Program-made: the position numbers and the translations under genes
The notes under the pieces: model-generated
The model's database searches: none
Told to the model about the DNA's origin: nothing
The model's input: only the letters and a program-made list of their open reading frames with translations
Origin: Betaproteobacteria bacterium
GTDB taxonomy: Bacteria; Pseudomonadota; Gammaproteobacteria; Burkholderiales; SG8-41
NCBI GenBank assembly: GCA_947486575.1
Contig: CANKUB010000001.1
Location: 1 to 64,000 of the forward strand
Direction: 5' to 3'
Length of the DNA: 64,000 nt
Shown: in pieces, positions 25,952 through 33,786 of the stretch
Layout: each line of letters begins with the position of its first letter
How positions within the stretch are numbered: position 1 is the first letter of the stretch

Positions 25952-26986
25952 TCAAGCCTTCAACTGCGGAAACAACCGCAGCGCATTCCCCCGATCAATC
26001 GCCATCAGCTCCGCCGTACTCAATCCGCCCTTCACCAAATCACCTGTGACTTTCCGCCCATCCCAGAACGGATAATCCGTGCCGTAGAGCACTTGTGACG
26101 TCGGAATAATCGCCAGCAGCGCTTTCAGCGCGCCCTCATGGTGCCCTTGCGCGGTGTCGTAGTGAAACTTGCGCAGTTCGTGCACTACCCCACGCGGCAG
26201 CGCGGCCCTGAAGTCTTTTTCCACTTCCTCACGCTGGTAGCGCGACAGCAGGAACGGCGTCACGCCACCGCTGTGGGAGAAAATCCATTGGATGTCGGGG
26301 AATTTCGCCGCGCCGCCCTGAAACATCAGGCTCACCATGGTGCGCGTAGTATCTACCGGGCCTTCGATGGCATTGATGGAGACGAAGGGTTGTAGATTGC
26401 CACAGCACGCCGGTGTGGTCGGGTGCGTATAAACCACGGCCTTGCGGCGGTTGAGTTCTTCGAGAATCGGCCAGTGGCTCGGGTCGCCAAGGTACTTGCC
26501 GTTGTAGCTGGTCATCAGGGCGATACCGTCGGCCTTGAGCACGTCGTAGGCATAGGCAATTTCGGCGAGACTGTCCTCGACGCTGGCAAACGGCAGGCTC
26601 GCCATCAGCCGGAAGCGCGTTGGGCGGTCGCTCACCATTTTTGCGCCCGCTTCGTTGATGTCGCGCGCGAGCTTGCGGCGGAAGGCCGTATCGCCGAACG
26701 TAACGCCCGGCGGCGGCGGGCTGATCATGCCGGTAGCGATGCCGCTTTTGTCCATTTCTTCCAGCGAGGCCTGCACAGACCACTCTACCGGCCGGAACTT
26801 GTTCGCCTTCAATGCGGCCACGTAGGCATCCGGCACGTAGTGGTGGTGCACGTCAATGCGAAAGGGTTGTCCCGGCGTGCCTGCGCCCGAGGTTTGGCAG
26901 CCCGGCAGCAGCGCGCTTGCCCCCATTGCGGTGAGCCCTGCTAGCAAGCGGCGCCGTTGCGTGTGGATGTTAGATTCGGTTTGCAT
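25952..26986 (-). CDS. Exported amidohydrolase lipoprotein (2)
   Basis: 344 residues from the ATG at 26986; the track start at 27157 crosses the inverted-repeat element. The N-terminus RRRLLAGLTAMGASALLPGC has a twin-arginine-like start and a lipobox (LLPGC), so it is likely exported (possibly Tat) and lipid-anchored. The amidohydrolase-2 barrel follows with IDVHHHYVPDAY as the HxH metal site and TDYPFWDG near the end. Homologues include ACMSD-like decarboxylases and hydrolases. Export is unusual for this family and implies a periplasmic substrate. It is one of three such genes in the region. Confidence 0.82.
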   Translation of the reverse strand: MQTESNIHTQRRRLLAGLTAMGASALLPGCQTSGAGTPGQPFRIDVHHHYVPDAYVAALKANKFRPVEWSVQASLEEMDKSGIATGMISPPPPGVTFGDTAFRRKLARDINEAGAKMVSDRPTRFRLMASLPFASVEDSLAEIAYAYDVLKADGIALMTSYNGKYLGDPSHWPILEELNRRKAVVYTHPTTPACCGNLQPFVSINAIEGPVDTTRTMVSLMFQGGAAKFPDIQWIFSHSGGVTPFLLSRYQREEVEKDFRAALPRGVVHELRKFHYDTAQGHHEGALKALLAIIPTSQVLYGTDYPFWDGRKVTGDLVKGGLSTAELMAIDRGNALRLFPQLKA

Positions 26987-27024
26987 GGTCACAGCGGCAT
27001 CCTCCTCAATGTTTCCGTCAGTAG

Positions 27025-27127
27025 GTAGGGCGGAAAAGCGCAGCGCCTTCCGCCATCGGCCATCGGCCATCGGCGTATGCGATATCGCAACAGTTTTTGC
27101 GGAAGGCGCTACGCTTTTCCGCCCTAC
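27025..27127. repeat. MITE-like inverted-repeat element
   Basis: Two 29-bp arms, 27025-27053 (GTAGGGCGGAAAAGCGCAGC and on) and 27099-27127 (ending ACGCTTTTCCGCCCTAC), are reverse complements with a single mismatch. The 45-bp centre holds three tandem CATCGGC units and the palindrome GCGATATCGC. The right arm provides the TAG stop codon of the neighbouring amidohydrolase. It has the form of a small non-autonomous palindromic element. Confidence 0.7.
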
Positions 27128-28122
27128 AACTTTAGCAGCTTTGCCGCGTTGCTCCACAATATTTGCTGCTTCTGTTTACCGGTAAGTGATTTGACGTCAT
27201 CCAGAAAGCGCACCGGCTCTTCGTAGGCGATATCGAAACAGTAATCGCTGCCCACCATGATGCGATCGGCACCCACCAGTTTGATCAGGTCTTCCAGCAG
27301 TTCTTCGTCGTAGGTGATGGTGTCATAGGTGAAGCGCTTCAGATAGCTGCTGGGCGGCTTGGTGATGGTTTTGCATTCGGTGCGGGTGTAAAAGCCGCGG
27401 TCGAGGCGGCCGCGCAGAATGGGCAGCACGCCACCGGCGTGCGGCAGGCTCACTTCGAGTTTGGGGAATGCGTCGAGCACGCCGCCGTAAATCAGGTGTG
27501 ACGCTGCGATGGCCGTTTCGAACGGATTGCCGCAGAGATTGATCAGGTAAAACTGTTTCAACCGTTCGTTATTGATCATCATCGGGTGCAGAAAAATCGG
27601 CAGGCCCAGCGCTTCGCAACGTTCGTAGACCGGGAAAAAGCTGCGATCTGACAATTCGCGATCGCGCACGGCGGTGGCGAAGTACACACCCTTGATGCCA
27701 GGCAGTTTGGCTGCGCGCTCAAGCTCCTGAACCGCGAGCGTGGGATTTTGCATCGGCAGGCAGGCGAAACCAATTAAACGATCCGGGTGCGCCAGGTGCG
27801 CGGCACTGATGGCGTCGTTAAACGCCACGCACAGTTGCACGCCCAGGTCATCATCTGCCCAATACACCATCGGCTGCGTCAGCGACAAGGCGTGCATGCC
27901 TACGCCTTGTGCGTCCATGATTTTCAGGCGCTCATCCAGATCGATAAAGGTGCGCGTGATGGGGCCCGTGCGCAGCAGCAGCCCGACCTGGATGAACGTC
28001 ACGCCCTTGTCATCCACCGTGACCGTGGTGCCGCAGCGCTTGCCGTGCCGGGCGATAAGGTCGATGTACGTTTGCGGAAAATAGTGCGCGTGGGTATCGA
28101 TGGTTTGAATGGGCGGCTTCAT
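27124..28122 (-). CDS. Amidohydrolase, ACMSD-like (3)
   Basis: 332 residues with GAGGA about 8 nt before the ATG. The HxH metal site IDTHAHYFP is at the N-terminus and MVGSDYCFDIAYEEP carries the catalytic aspartate. It is the same length as, and clearly similar to, the amidohydrolase at 6696-7694, so the two flank the catabolic region as paralogues. The last codons LLKL are followed by TAG that belongs to the inserted inverted repeat. It starts a few bases after the EVE-domain gene stop and is probably co-transcribed with it. Confidence 0.87.
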   Translation of the reverse strand: MKPPIQTIDTHAHYFPQTYIDLIARHGKRCGTTVTVDDKGVTFIQVGLLLRTGPITRTFIDLDERLKIMDAQGVGMHALSLTQPMVYWADDDLGVQLCVAFNDAISAAHLAHPDRLIGFACLPMQNPTLAVQELERAAKLPGIKGVYFATAVRDRELSDRSFFPVYERCEALGLPIFLHPMMINNERLKQFYLINLCGNPFETAIAASHLIYGGVLDAFPKLEVSLPHAGGVLPILRGRLDRGFYTRTECKTITKPPSSYLKRFTYDTITYDEELLEDLIKLVGADRIMVGSDYCFDIAYEEPVRFLDDVKSLTGKQKQQILWSNAAKLLKL

Positions 28123-28123
28123 A

Positions 28124-28582
28124 TCATGTCCTCAAGCTACATTTGAGGATGGTTTCCCACTCCGCCGGATCGACCGGCGTGATCGACAGGCGGTTGCCGC
28201 GCGCCAGAATGCGCATGTTGGCCAGGGCTTTAATTTCGCGCAGTTCAGGCAGGCCGATCAGGCGGGTTTTCTTTACAAACTTGACGTCGACGTGCAGCCA
28301 GCGCGGGTTCTCGCGCGTGGATTTCTCGTCGTAATATTTGCTCTTGTGATCGAACTGGGTTTCGTCTGGATAGGCGGGCTTGCACACTTCGGCAATGCCA
28401 ACGATGCCGGGCTCGGGGCAGCTGGAGTGATAGAACAGCACCTTGTCACCCTTGGCCATTTGATCGCGCATGAAATTGCGCGCCTGGTAGTTACGCACGC
28501 CGGTCCAGGGCGCGGTTTTATCCTTGGCAAGCTGGTCGATGCTGTAGGCATCAGGTTCGGATTTCATCAGCCAGTAACGCAT
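28124..28582 (-). CDS. EVE-domain protein (YTH/PUA-like)
   Basis: 152 residues from the ATG at 28582, preceded by GGAGCG; the longer track start is unlikely. The sequence MRYWLMKSEPDAYSIDQL, WTGVRNYQARNFMR, DKVLFYHSSC and VGIAEV is the standard EVE domain, a PUA/ASCH-like fold thought to bind modified bases in DNA or RNA. Complete and typical in length. In this group it is commonly encoded near 6S RNA and zapA, as here. Confidence 0.93.
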   Translation of the reverse strand: MRYWLMKSEPDAYSIDQLAKDKTAPWTGVRNYQARNFMRDQMAKGDKVLFYHSSCPEPGIVGIAEVCKPAYPDETQFDHKSKYYDEKSTRENPRWLHVDVKFVKKTRLIGLPELREIKALANMRILARGNRLSITPVDPAEWETILKCSLRT

Positions 28583-28666
28583 GGGAACGCTCCATAAAAA
28601 AATGCGGCCAAGCCGCATTCATTATTTACCAATTCAACACTAACTGCTCATTGCTGCACTATAAGG

Positions 28667-28841
28667 TTCCCCCGCCTGTGCCGTCAGGCCCGTTTCTTGA
28701 ACCAAAGGTTCAAGGGGTCGCCTTCCGGATTCCATTAGGTTCGTCCACGTGGGACGCTCACACCGGTATCACTAAAGTCAGCAACCGTTTAATGCATATT
28801 GGCTCAAAGAAATTAAGGCCTTAACGAACACCGCAGGGGAA
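28667..28841 (-). ncRNA. ssrS: 6S RNA
   Basis: On the minus strand a long imperfect hairpin is closed by CCCCTGCGGTGTTCG (5') and GGCACAGGCGGGGG (3'), with the characteristic late stem CCTTGAACC-TTT-GGTTCAAG. It lies directly downstream of zapA, the conserved 6S location in beta- and gammaproteobacteria. 6S RNA mimics an open promoter and holds sigma-70 RNA polymerase in stationary phase. Ends are approximate. Confidence 0.85.
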
Positions 28842-28866
28842 TTTCTGAACGGTACACTCACCAACA

Positions 28867-29208
28867 TCAGAACAGTTTTGTCTGCTCCGACATTGCCTGA
28901 TTGATCACCGTTTCCATACCAGCCATTCTACGCTTGAAGCTGGCCATGTCAAAATTGTCACCGACCTTGGCGCCGAGAAATTCGTGCGTGATATTCAACG
29001 CGGCCATAATGGCGATGCGTTCCAAGCCTACGATCTTGCCTTGATCGCGAATTTCTTCCATGCGGCGATTGAGATAATCGACGGCTTCGAGCAGCCCGGC
29101 TTGCTCTTCATCTTTACACGCGACGCGAAAATTGCGTCCCATGATGGTGATTTGCAAACCCTTGGCGTCTTTCGCGTCCTTCGCCTCTTTAGCTTCAGCG
29201 GCGCTCAT
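28867..29208 (-). CDS. zapA: Cell division protein ZapA
   Basis: 113 residues. After an Ala/Lys/Glu-rich N-terminus comes the ZapA core LQITIMGRNFRVACKDEE, then the helical dimer region LLEAVDYLNRRMEEIRDQGKI with ERIAIMAALNITHEFL. ZapA binds and cross-links FtsZ filaments at the Z ring in the cytoplasm. Its start overlaps the upstream zapB-like gene by 4 bp, and 6S RNA follows downstream. The length is in the family range and no abnormality is seen. Confidence 0.93.
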   Translation of the reverse strand: MSAAEAKEAKDAKDAKGLQITIMGRNFRVACKDEEQAGLLEAVDYLNRRMEEIRDQGKIVGLERIAIMAALNITHEFLGAKVGDNFDMASFKRRMAGMETVINQAMSEQTKLF

Positions 29209-29405
29209 GCGGTTTCTTCAGGGATTTGTTGCAGCAGCGCTTCGAGGCGCGTTGTGGCGCCGCCGATTTTGTCTTCGAGCTGGTGTTTGGCGTTGAGTGC
29301 GGTCGCGACATCCTGCCGCAGCTGATGATTCTCCGCGCGCAGTTGCTGGCACAGTTTGACGAACTGGCCGAGCTTGTCTTCCAACGATTTAAGTTCCGCT
29401 TCCAT
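29205..29405 (-). CDS. Small coiled-coil (ZapB-like, TIGR02449-type) protein
   Basis: 66 residues, almost entirely a predicted coiled coil with heptad leucines (LKSLEDKLGQFVKLCQQLRA, then ENHQLRQD). Proteins of this size upstream of zapA in beta- and gammaproteobacteria are annotated as TIGR02449 or ZapB-like and are thought to help septum assembly. It overlaps the zapA start by 4 bp (ATGA), so the two are translated together. Confidence 0.82.
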   Translation of the reverse strand: MEAELKSLEDKLGQFVKLCQQLRAENHQLRQDVATALNAKHQLEDKIGGATTRLEALLQQIPEETA

Positions 29406-29539
29406 GCGCGCACTATAGTTGGAAAAAATCCATCAAGTCAACTACTAAGCGCGAAAAGTGAATGTGAATTCGCAAATGTGTTGCGCGGGTTTGTGTGTGC
29501 TAACATTCGCCCGTTCGTGTGGCGTGCCGTCCGTAGGTA

Positions 29540-29790
29540 GAGCTCGCACGATAGCGATACAGGGTGCTGACGGCCTTTAAGGGCCGCCAGTTAAACGGGA
29601 AACCGGTGCGAGAAAAGTGTTTGTAAAACAAATACTTACATCTCAAAGCCGGTGCTGCCCCCGCAACGGTTGGTGAAAGCGGTGCTGAAGTCCGGCATCG
29701 CGGCGGCGCGTCATAAAGCCACTGTGAGCTTTGCTCATGGGAAGGCGGCGCGCTCCGTTCACGAGCCCGTATACCGGCCCGTATCGACTG
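29540..29790 (+). promoter_or_regulatory. Cobalamin riboswitch upstream of btuB-like gene
   Basis: The conserved cobalamin-riboswitch blocks appear in order: GGGTGCTGACGG, TTAAACGGGAAACCGGTG, CCGGTGCTGCCCCCGCAAC (the B12-box region), GCCACTG, GGGAAGGC and GAGCCCGTATACCGGCC. Between GGTGCGAG and CTCAAAGCCGG, in a peripheral hairpin loop, sits a copy of the dispersed AT-rich element. AdoCbl or related cobamides would lower expression of the receptor. Limits are approximate; the 29406-29937 gap is otherwise filled only by this leader. Confidence 0.9.
29618..29638 (+). repeat. Dispersed AT-rich IHF-like element, copy 8 (in riboswitch loop)
   Basis: TGTTTGTAAAACAAATACTT followed by A: copy 2 with one inserted G. 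It is placed in a loop bounded by GAG/CTC pairing within the riboswitch. Confidence 0.6.
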
Positions 29791-29864
29791 GATGGAAATG
29801 CTGCGGGGATGCAGCGTGCCGGATTCTCGCGCGGCTGCGTTCTGCTGTGCGGTGTCGTCATGAC

Positions 29865-29929
29865 AATTCCCCGTGGTGCTTCCGATGCGTATTTGCGCGC
29901 GGCGGGCGCGCTCCATTATTTGGGGAATT
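29865..29929 (+). promoter_or_regulatory. Candidate expression platform of the riboswitch
   Basis: AATTCCCC (29865-29872) is perfectly complementary to GGGGAATT (29922-29929), which lies just upstream of the receptor start codon and includes its only Shine-Dalgarno-like sequence. Formation of this helix would hide the ribosome binding site. The regulatory role is inferred. Confidence 0.5.
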
Positions 29930-29937
29930 CAGAAATC

Positions 29938-31926
29938 ATGAGGACTTCTATACCTGTTCTACCATTGGTTACCGCAGTTCAGGCGGCGCTTTTGTTTAAT
30001 GCTTCGGCGCGCGCGGCAGATGTGCCGGTTGCGGTTGGGCCACCCGTTACGGTAACTGCCACGCGCTTTGATGACACGTCAGCGCGGTATCCGATTGGCG
30101 TCACCGTTATCACCGCGCAGGATATTGCGCGCAGTACGGCATCGACCGTGCCGCAATTGCTGCAATCTCTGGCGGGCATACGCACGCGCGATTTGTCGGG
30201 CTCGCCCAATGCTCAGGTAGACATGCGTGGATTTGGGATTTTTGGCGATCAAAATACACTGGTTCTGCTCGATGGCGTGCGCATAAGCGAACACGAGCAA
30301 CTCACCGTCAACTGGTCGGCGATTCCACTGGATTCCATCGAACGCATAGAGATCTTGCGTGGCAGCGGTGCGGTGCTATACGGAAGCGGCGCTACCGGCG
30401 GCACTATCAATATCATTACCAGGGCACCGCAGCGAAATTCGCGATCAGCCACGCTAGGTGGCATGGCCGGTAGTCATAACACACGCGAATTAAGGCTGAG
30501 CGGGAATCTGGCGGGCGACAATGCCGGCGCGCGGCTCAACGCCACGCATTATGAGAGCAACAATTACCGCGATAACAATCGCGTACGCATCGACAACGCG
30601 CAGGCGGATTTTCGCTGGGGCGGGACCGCGAGTTCGCTGGTACTCAAGCTTGGCGCGGACGAGCAGCGTAACGGACTCCCCGGCGCGATTGGCGAAGCGC
30701 AAATCGCGGCCAATCGCAAACAAGCGGCTACGCCGAATGACGTTGCCACCCAGCGCGGCGGCTATGCCAATCTAAGCGGGCAGCACAAGTTTGATTTCGG
30801 TGAATTTGCTACCAGTTTTGGTTACCGCGAAAAGGACTCCACGTCGTCGTTTTTCGTCGGAACGCCTTTCCGCAACAATGTCGACTCCCACGTTACCGTG
30901 TGGACGGCATCGCCGCGTGTAAAGCTTAAACCGCGCTTCGGTTCCTGGGACAATAATCTTGTGCTGGGCATGGATTTCGAAGACTGGAAATTCGACGCCA
31001 ACGCCGGCCCGTCTGTTGTCGGCCGACCGCAAGCCACCCAGCGCAGCGAGGCGCTGTATGCGCAACACAGCATGGCCTTCGCCACCCAAACCACGGTGGC
31101 GCTGGGCGCTCGTGGGCAACGCCTGCGCTATGACGTTACCGATGCGGCGAATCCCGCAGCGACGGGCAATCGCAGCCGCACGCTTAATGCGTGGGACATC
31201 GCGCTGCGGCAATCTGTTGTGCCTGGTATCAACGTCTACGGGAAATTTGGCCGGAGTTTTCGCGTGCCCAACGTGAACGACAACTACAATCTGTTTGCGG
31301 CATCGGTCACGCTGCTCGAACCGCAAACAGCGCGGGATGCAGAATTCGGGGTCGACGGCAATTTGGGCCCCGTTCGGTATCGTGCAGCGGCCTATCGCAT
31401 TGAACTACGGAACGAGATCTTCTTTGACCCGCTTACCTTCAGCAACCGCAATCTGCAGCCCACGCGGCGGCAAGGTGCTGAGCTTGAAGCACGCTGGCAA
31501 GTCAATCCCGCGGTAGAGGTGCATGCCAACTACACCTATGTAGATGCCCGATTCCGCGAAGGTAATTTCGGCGGCGTTTCCATTGCGGGTAACGCCGTGC
31601 CGCTGGTACCCCGGCACGCGCTCAACGCGGGGCTCGGCTGGGCCATCTTGGGAAAAGCGCGCGCCGATCTTGATGTCCGCCACATAGGCAGCAGTCCATT
31701 TGACGCCGACGAAACCAATACCTTCGGACGAAAAATGCCCGCCTATACCGTTGCCGACTTCAAGTTGAGCGTGCGCCGCGGCGGCTGGCAGGTCAACGCC
31801 GGTGTGCGCAATCTACTGAACGAGAAGTATTTCAGCTACGGCGTGTTTACAGGGTTCCCGACCTACGCGGCGCTGCCTGCGGCAGAACGCACGCTGTTTG
31901 TGTCGGGCCAGTATCAGTTTCAATAG
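29938..31926 (+). CDS. btuB: TonB-dependent outer-membrane receptor (BtuB type)
   Basis: 662 residues from the ATG at 29938; the longer track ORF from 29731 is riboswitch leader. A signal peptide ends near SARAADVP. The plug domain follows (VTVTATRFDD, VPQLLQSLAGI, DMRGFGIFGDQNTLVLLDG, RIEILRGSGAVLYGSGATGG), then a beta barrel ending in SGQYQFQ. With a cobalamin riboswitch in front, transport of cobalamin or a precursor is the best guess. No btuCDF genes are next to it. Substrate assignment rests on the riboswitch. Confidence 0.88.
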   Translation: MRTSIPVLPLVTAVQAALLFNASARAADVPVAVGPPVTVTATRFDDTSARYPIGVTVITAQDIARSTASTVPQLLQSLAGIRTRDLSGSPNAQVDMRGFGIFGDQNTLVLLDGVRISEHEQLTVNWSAIPLDSIERIEILRGSGAVLYGSGATGGTINIITRAPQRNSRSATLGGMAGSHNTRELRLSGNLAGDNAGARLNATHYESNNYRDNNRVRIDNAQADFRWGGTASSLVLKLGADEQRNGLPGAIGEAQIAANRKQAATPNDVATQRGGYANLSGQHKFDFGEFATSFGYREKDSTSSFFVGTPFRNNVDSHVTVWTASPRVKLKPRFGSWDNNLVLGMDFEDWKFDANAGPSVVGRPQATQRSEALYAQHSMAFATQTTVALGARGQRLRYDVTDAANPAATGNRSRTLNAWDIALRQSVVPGINVYGKFGRSFRVPNVNDNYNLFAASVTLLEPQTARDAEFGVDGNLGPVRYRAAAYRIELRNEIFFDPLTFSNRNLQPTRRQGAELEARWQVNPAVEVHANYTYVDARFREGNFGGVSIAGNAVPLVPRHALNAGLGWAILGKARADLDVRHIGSSPFDADETNTFGRKMPAYTVADFKLSVRRGGWQVNAGVRNLLNEKYFSYGVFTGFPTYAALPAAERTLFVSGQYQFQ

Positions 31927-32000
31927 AATCTGCTTCTGGGGTATTCACTTGTAAGTCACTCGTAAGTTCTTGAATTAAAATCATAAATTTGGTAAGGTTC

Positions 32001-32018
32001 GACGGTGAAATCACCGTC
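32001..32018. promoter_or_regulatory. Perfect 18-bp palindrome at the msbA start codon
   Basis: GACGGTGA-AA-TCACCGTC contains the GTG start codon of msbA in its left arm. It could be an operator or an RNA hairpin that limits initiation, or chance. Confidence 0.4.
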
Positions 32019-33786
32019 CCGATCCGTTTCCAGCCGCGAGTTGTACCTGCGCCTGTTGCGCTATGTTGCGCCCTACCGCCACGTTTTTCTGGTGGCGATC
32101 GCGGGTGCCATTCTGGTTGCGCTGACCGAAGCCGCGTTGCCTGCGATCATGAAACCACTGTTCGACGGGGTGTTTGTCGAGCGCGATGCGATGGCGATAC
32201 GCTGGATGCCGCTGATTATTATTGCGCTGTTTGTGGTGCGCGGTCTGGCGGAATATGCAGCAACCTATTGCATGGCGTGGGTCAGCAATCGGCTGGTGAT
32301 GGATTTGCGCACGCTGATGTTTGCGCGTCTGCTGGAACTGCCGACGCCGATGTATGACGACCAGGCTTCGGGCAATCTGATTTCCAAACTGACCTTTGAC
32401 GTGACACAGGTCACGGCTGCCGCGACCAGTGTACTGGTGGCGGTATTCAAGGATGGGGTGGCGATTGTCGGGCTGCTCGGGTGGATGTTCTGGCTCAACT
32501 GGAAGCTTACCCTGCTCTCGCTGCTGATGACACCACTGATTGTATTTATTGTGCGGGTAGTCAGCGTGCGTCTGCGCAACAGCAGCCGCGATGTGCAGAA
32601 TTCGATGGGCGAAGTCACGCAGGTGATTCAGGAGGCAATCGAGGGCCACAAAATCGTCAAGCTGTATGGTGGCCAAAGCTATGAAGCGGGGCGGTTTGAA
32701 CAAGAGACCAATCGTGTGCGGCGCTTTTTGATGAAGCAGGCCGCAGCCGCGGCGGCCAGCGTGCCGTTTGTACAGTTGGTCGCGGCCAGTGCTTTGGCCG
32801 CAATGATCTTTTTCGCCACCCGTGATTCGACGATTACTGTCGGCAGTTTTGTGTCTTTTCTGACAGCCATGTTGATGCTGACCGCGCCGTTAAAGCGCGT
32901 CACCAGCGTGAACGAGCCCCTGCAGCGCGGGCTGGCCGCCGCGGAGAGTGTGTTTGCCTTGCTCGATCAGCCGGGTGAAACCGATGCGGGCAGTGTGACC
33001 ATCGAACGGGCGCGCGGTGAGTTGTTATTTGAAAACGTCTGCTTGCGTTATGACGGCGCGGAGCAGGCCGCGCTGGATAGTCTTAATCTGCACATTCAGC
33101 CGGGCGAAACGGTGGCGCTGGTCGGCGCCTCCGGCGCGGGCAAATCCACGGTGGCGAATCTGGTGCCGTGTTTTTACCGGCCCACTTCCGGGCGCATCTT
33201 GCTTGACGGGCACGATCTGGCCGAACTTAAGCTCGCCAGCCTGCGCGCCAACATCGCGCTGGTGAGTCAGGACGTGGTGCTGTTCAACGACACGGTATCC
33301 GCCAACATTGCCTATGGTGCGATGAAGGGCGCATCCGAAGCGGAAATTCAGGCCGCCGCCGATGCCGCGCACGCGACGGATTTCATCCGTCAAATGCCGC
33401 AGGGGTTTGCGACCATTGTGGGAGAGAACGGGGTCAAACTCTCCGGCGGGCAGCGTCAGCGACTAGCGATTGCGAGAGCGTTGCTGAAAAACGCGCCGGT
33501 GCTGGTGCTGGATGAGGCAACTTCGGCGCTGGATTCAGAATCTGAACGCCATGTGCAGGCGGCGCTGGAAGCGCTGATGAAAGGCCGCACCACGCTGGTG
33601 ATTGCCCACCGTTTGTCCACGGTGGAAAACGCAGATCGGATTGTGGTGCTCGACAAGGGGCGCATCGTCGAAGAAGGCTCGCACCGTGAGCTGCTGGCGC
33701 GCGGCGGCACCTACGCCAAGCTGTATCAGATTCAATTCTCTGGACAGTCGATACCCAGTGGGCAGGCAAGCCATGCTGCTGCGTGA
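32005..33786 (+). CDS. msbA: MsbA-like lipid A/glycolipid flippase ABC transporter
   Basis: 593 residues from a GTG with GGTAAGG upstream. An N-terminal six-helix membrane domain (about residues 20-320) is fused to a nucleotide-binding domain with Walker A GASGAGKSTVANL, signature LSGGQRQR and Walker B VLVLDEATSALD. As a homodimer MsbA flips lipid A-core across the inner membrane. It heads a plus-strand envelope glycan cluster and overlaps the next gene by 14 bp. A related exporter of another glycolipid is possible, but length and sequence fit MsbA. Confidence 0.88.
   Translation: MKSPSRSVSSRELYLRLLRYVAPYRHVFLVAIAGAILVALTEAALPAIMKPLFDGVFVERDAMAIRWMPLIIIALFVVRGLAEYAATYCMAWVSNRLVMDLRTLMFARLLELPTPMYDDQASGNLISKLTFDVTQVTAAATSVLVAVFKDGVAIVGLLGWMFWLNWKLTLLSLLMTPLIVFIVRVVSVRLRNSSRDVQNSMGEVTQVIQEAIEGHKIVKLYGGQSYEAGRFEQETNRVRRFLMKQAAAAAASVPFVQLVAASALAAMIFFATRDSTITVGSFVSFLTAMLMLTAPLKRVTSVNEPLQRGLAAAESVFALLDQPGETDAGSVTIERARGELLFENVCLRYDGAEQAALDSLNLHIQPGETVALVGASGAGKSTVANLVPCFYRPTSGRILLDGHDLAELKLASLRANIALVSQDVVLFNDTVSANIAYGAMKGASEAEIQAAADAAHATDFIRQMPQGFATIVGENGVKLSGGQRQRLAIARALLKNAPVLVLDEATSALDSESERHVQAALEALMKGRTTLVIAHRLSTVENADRIVVLDKGRIVEEGSHRELLARGGTYAKLYQIQFSGQSIPSGQASHAAA

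Noticed and set aside
27054-27074. Three tandem CATCGGC units as a CRISPR or VNTR
   Set aside because: Units are 7 bp without spacers and lie inside the inverted-repeat element; not a CRISPR.
31971-31990. TGAATTAAAATCATAAATTT before msbA as another repeat copy
   Set aside because: Too diverged outside a few bases; kept out of the family list.
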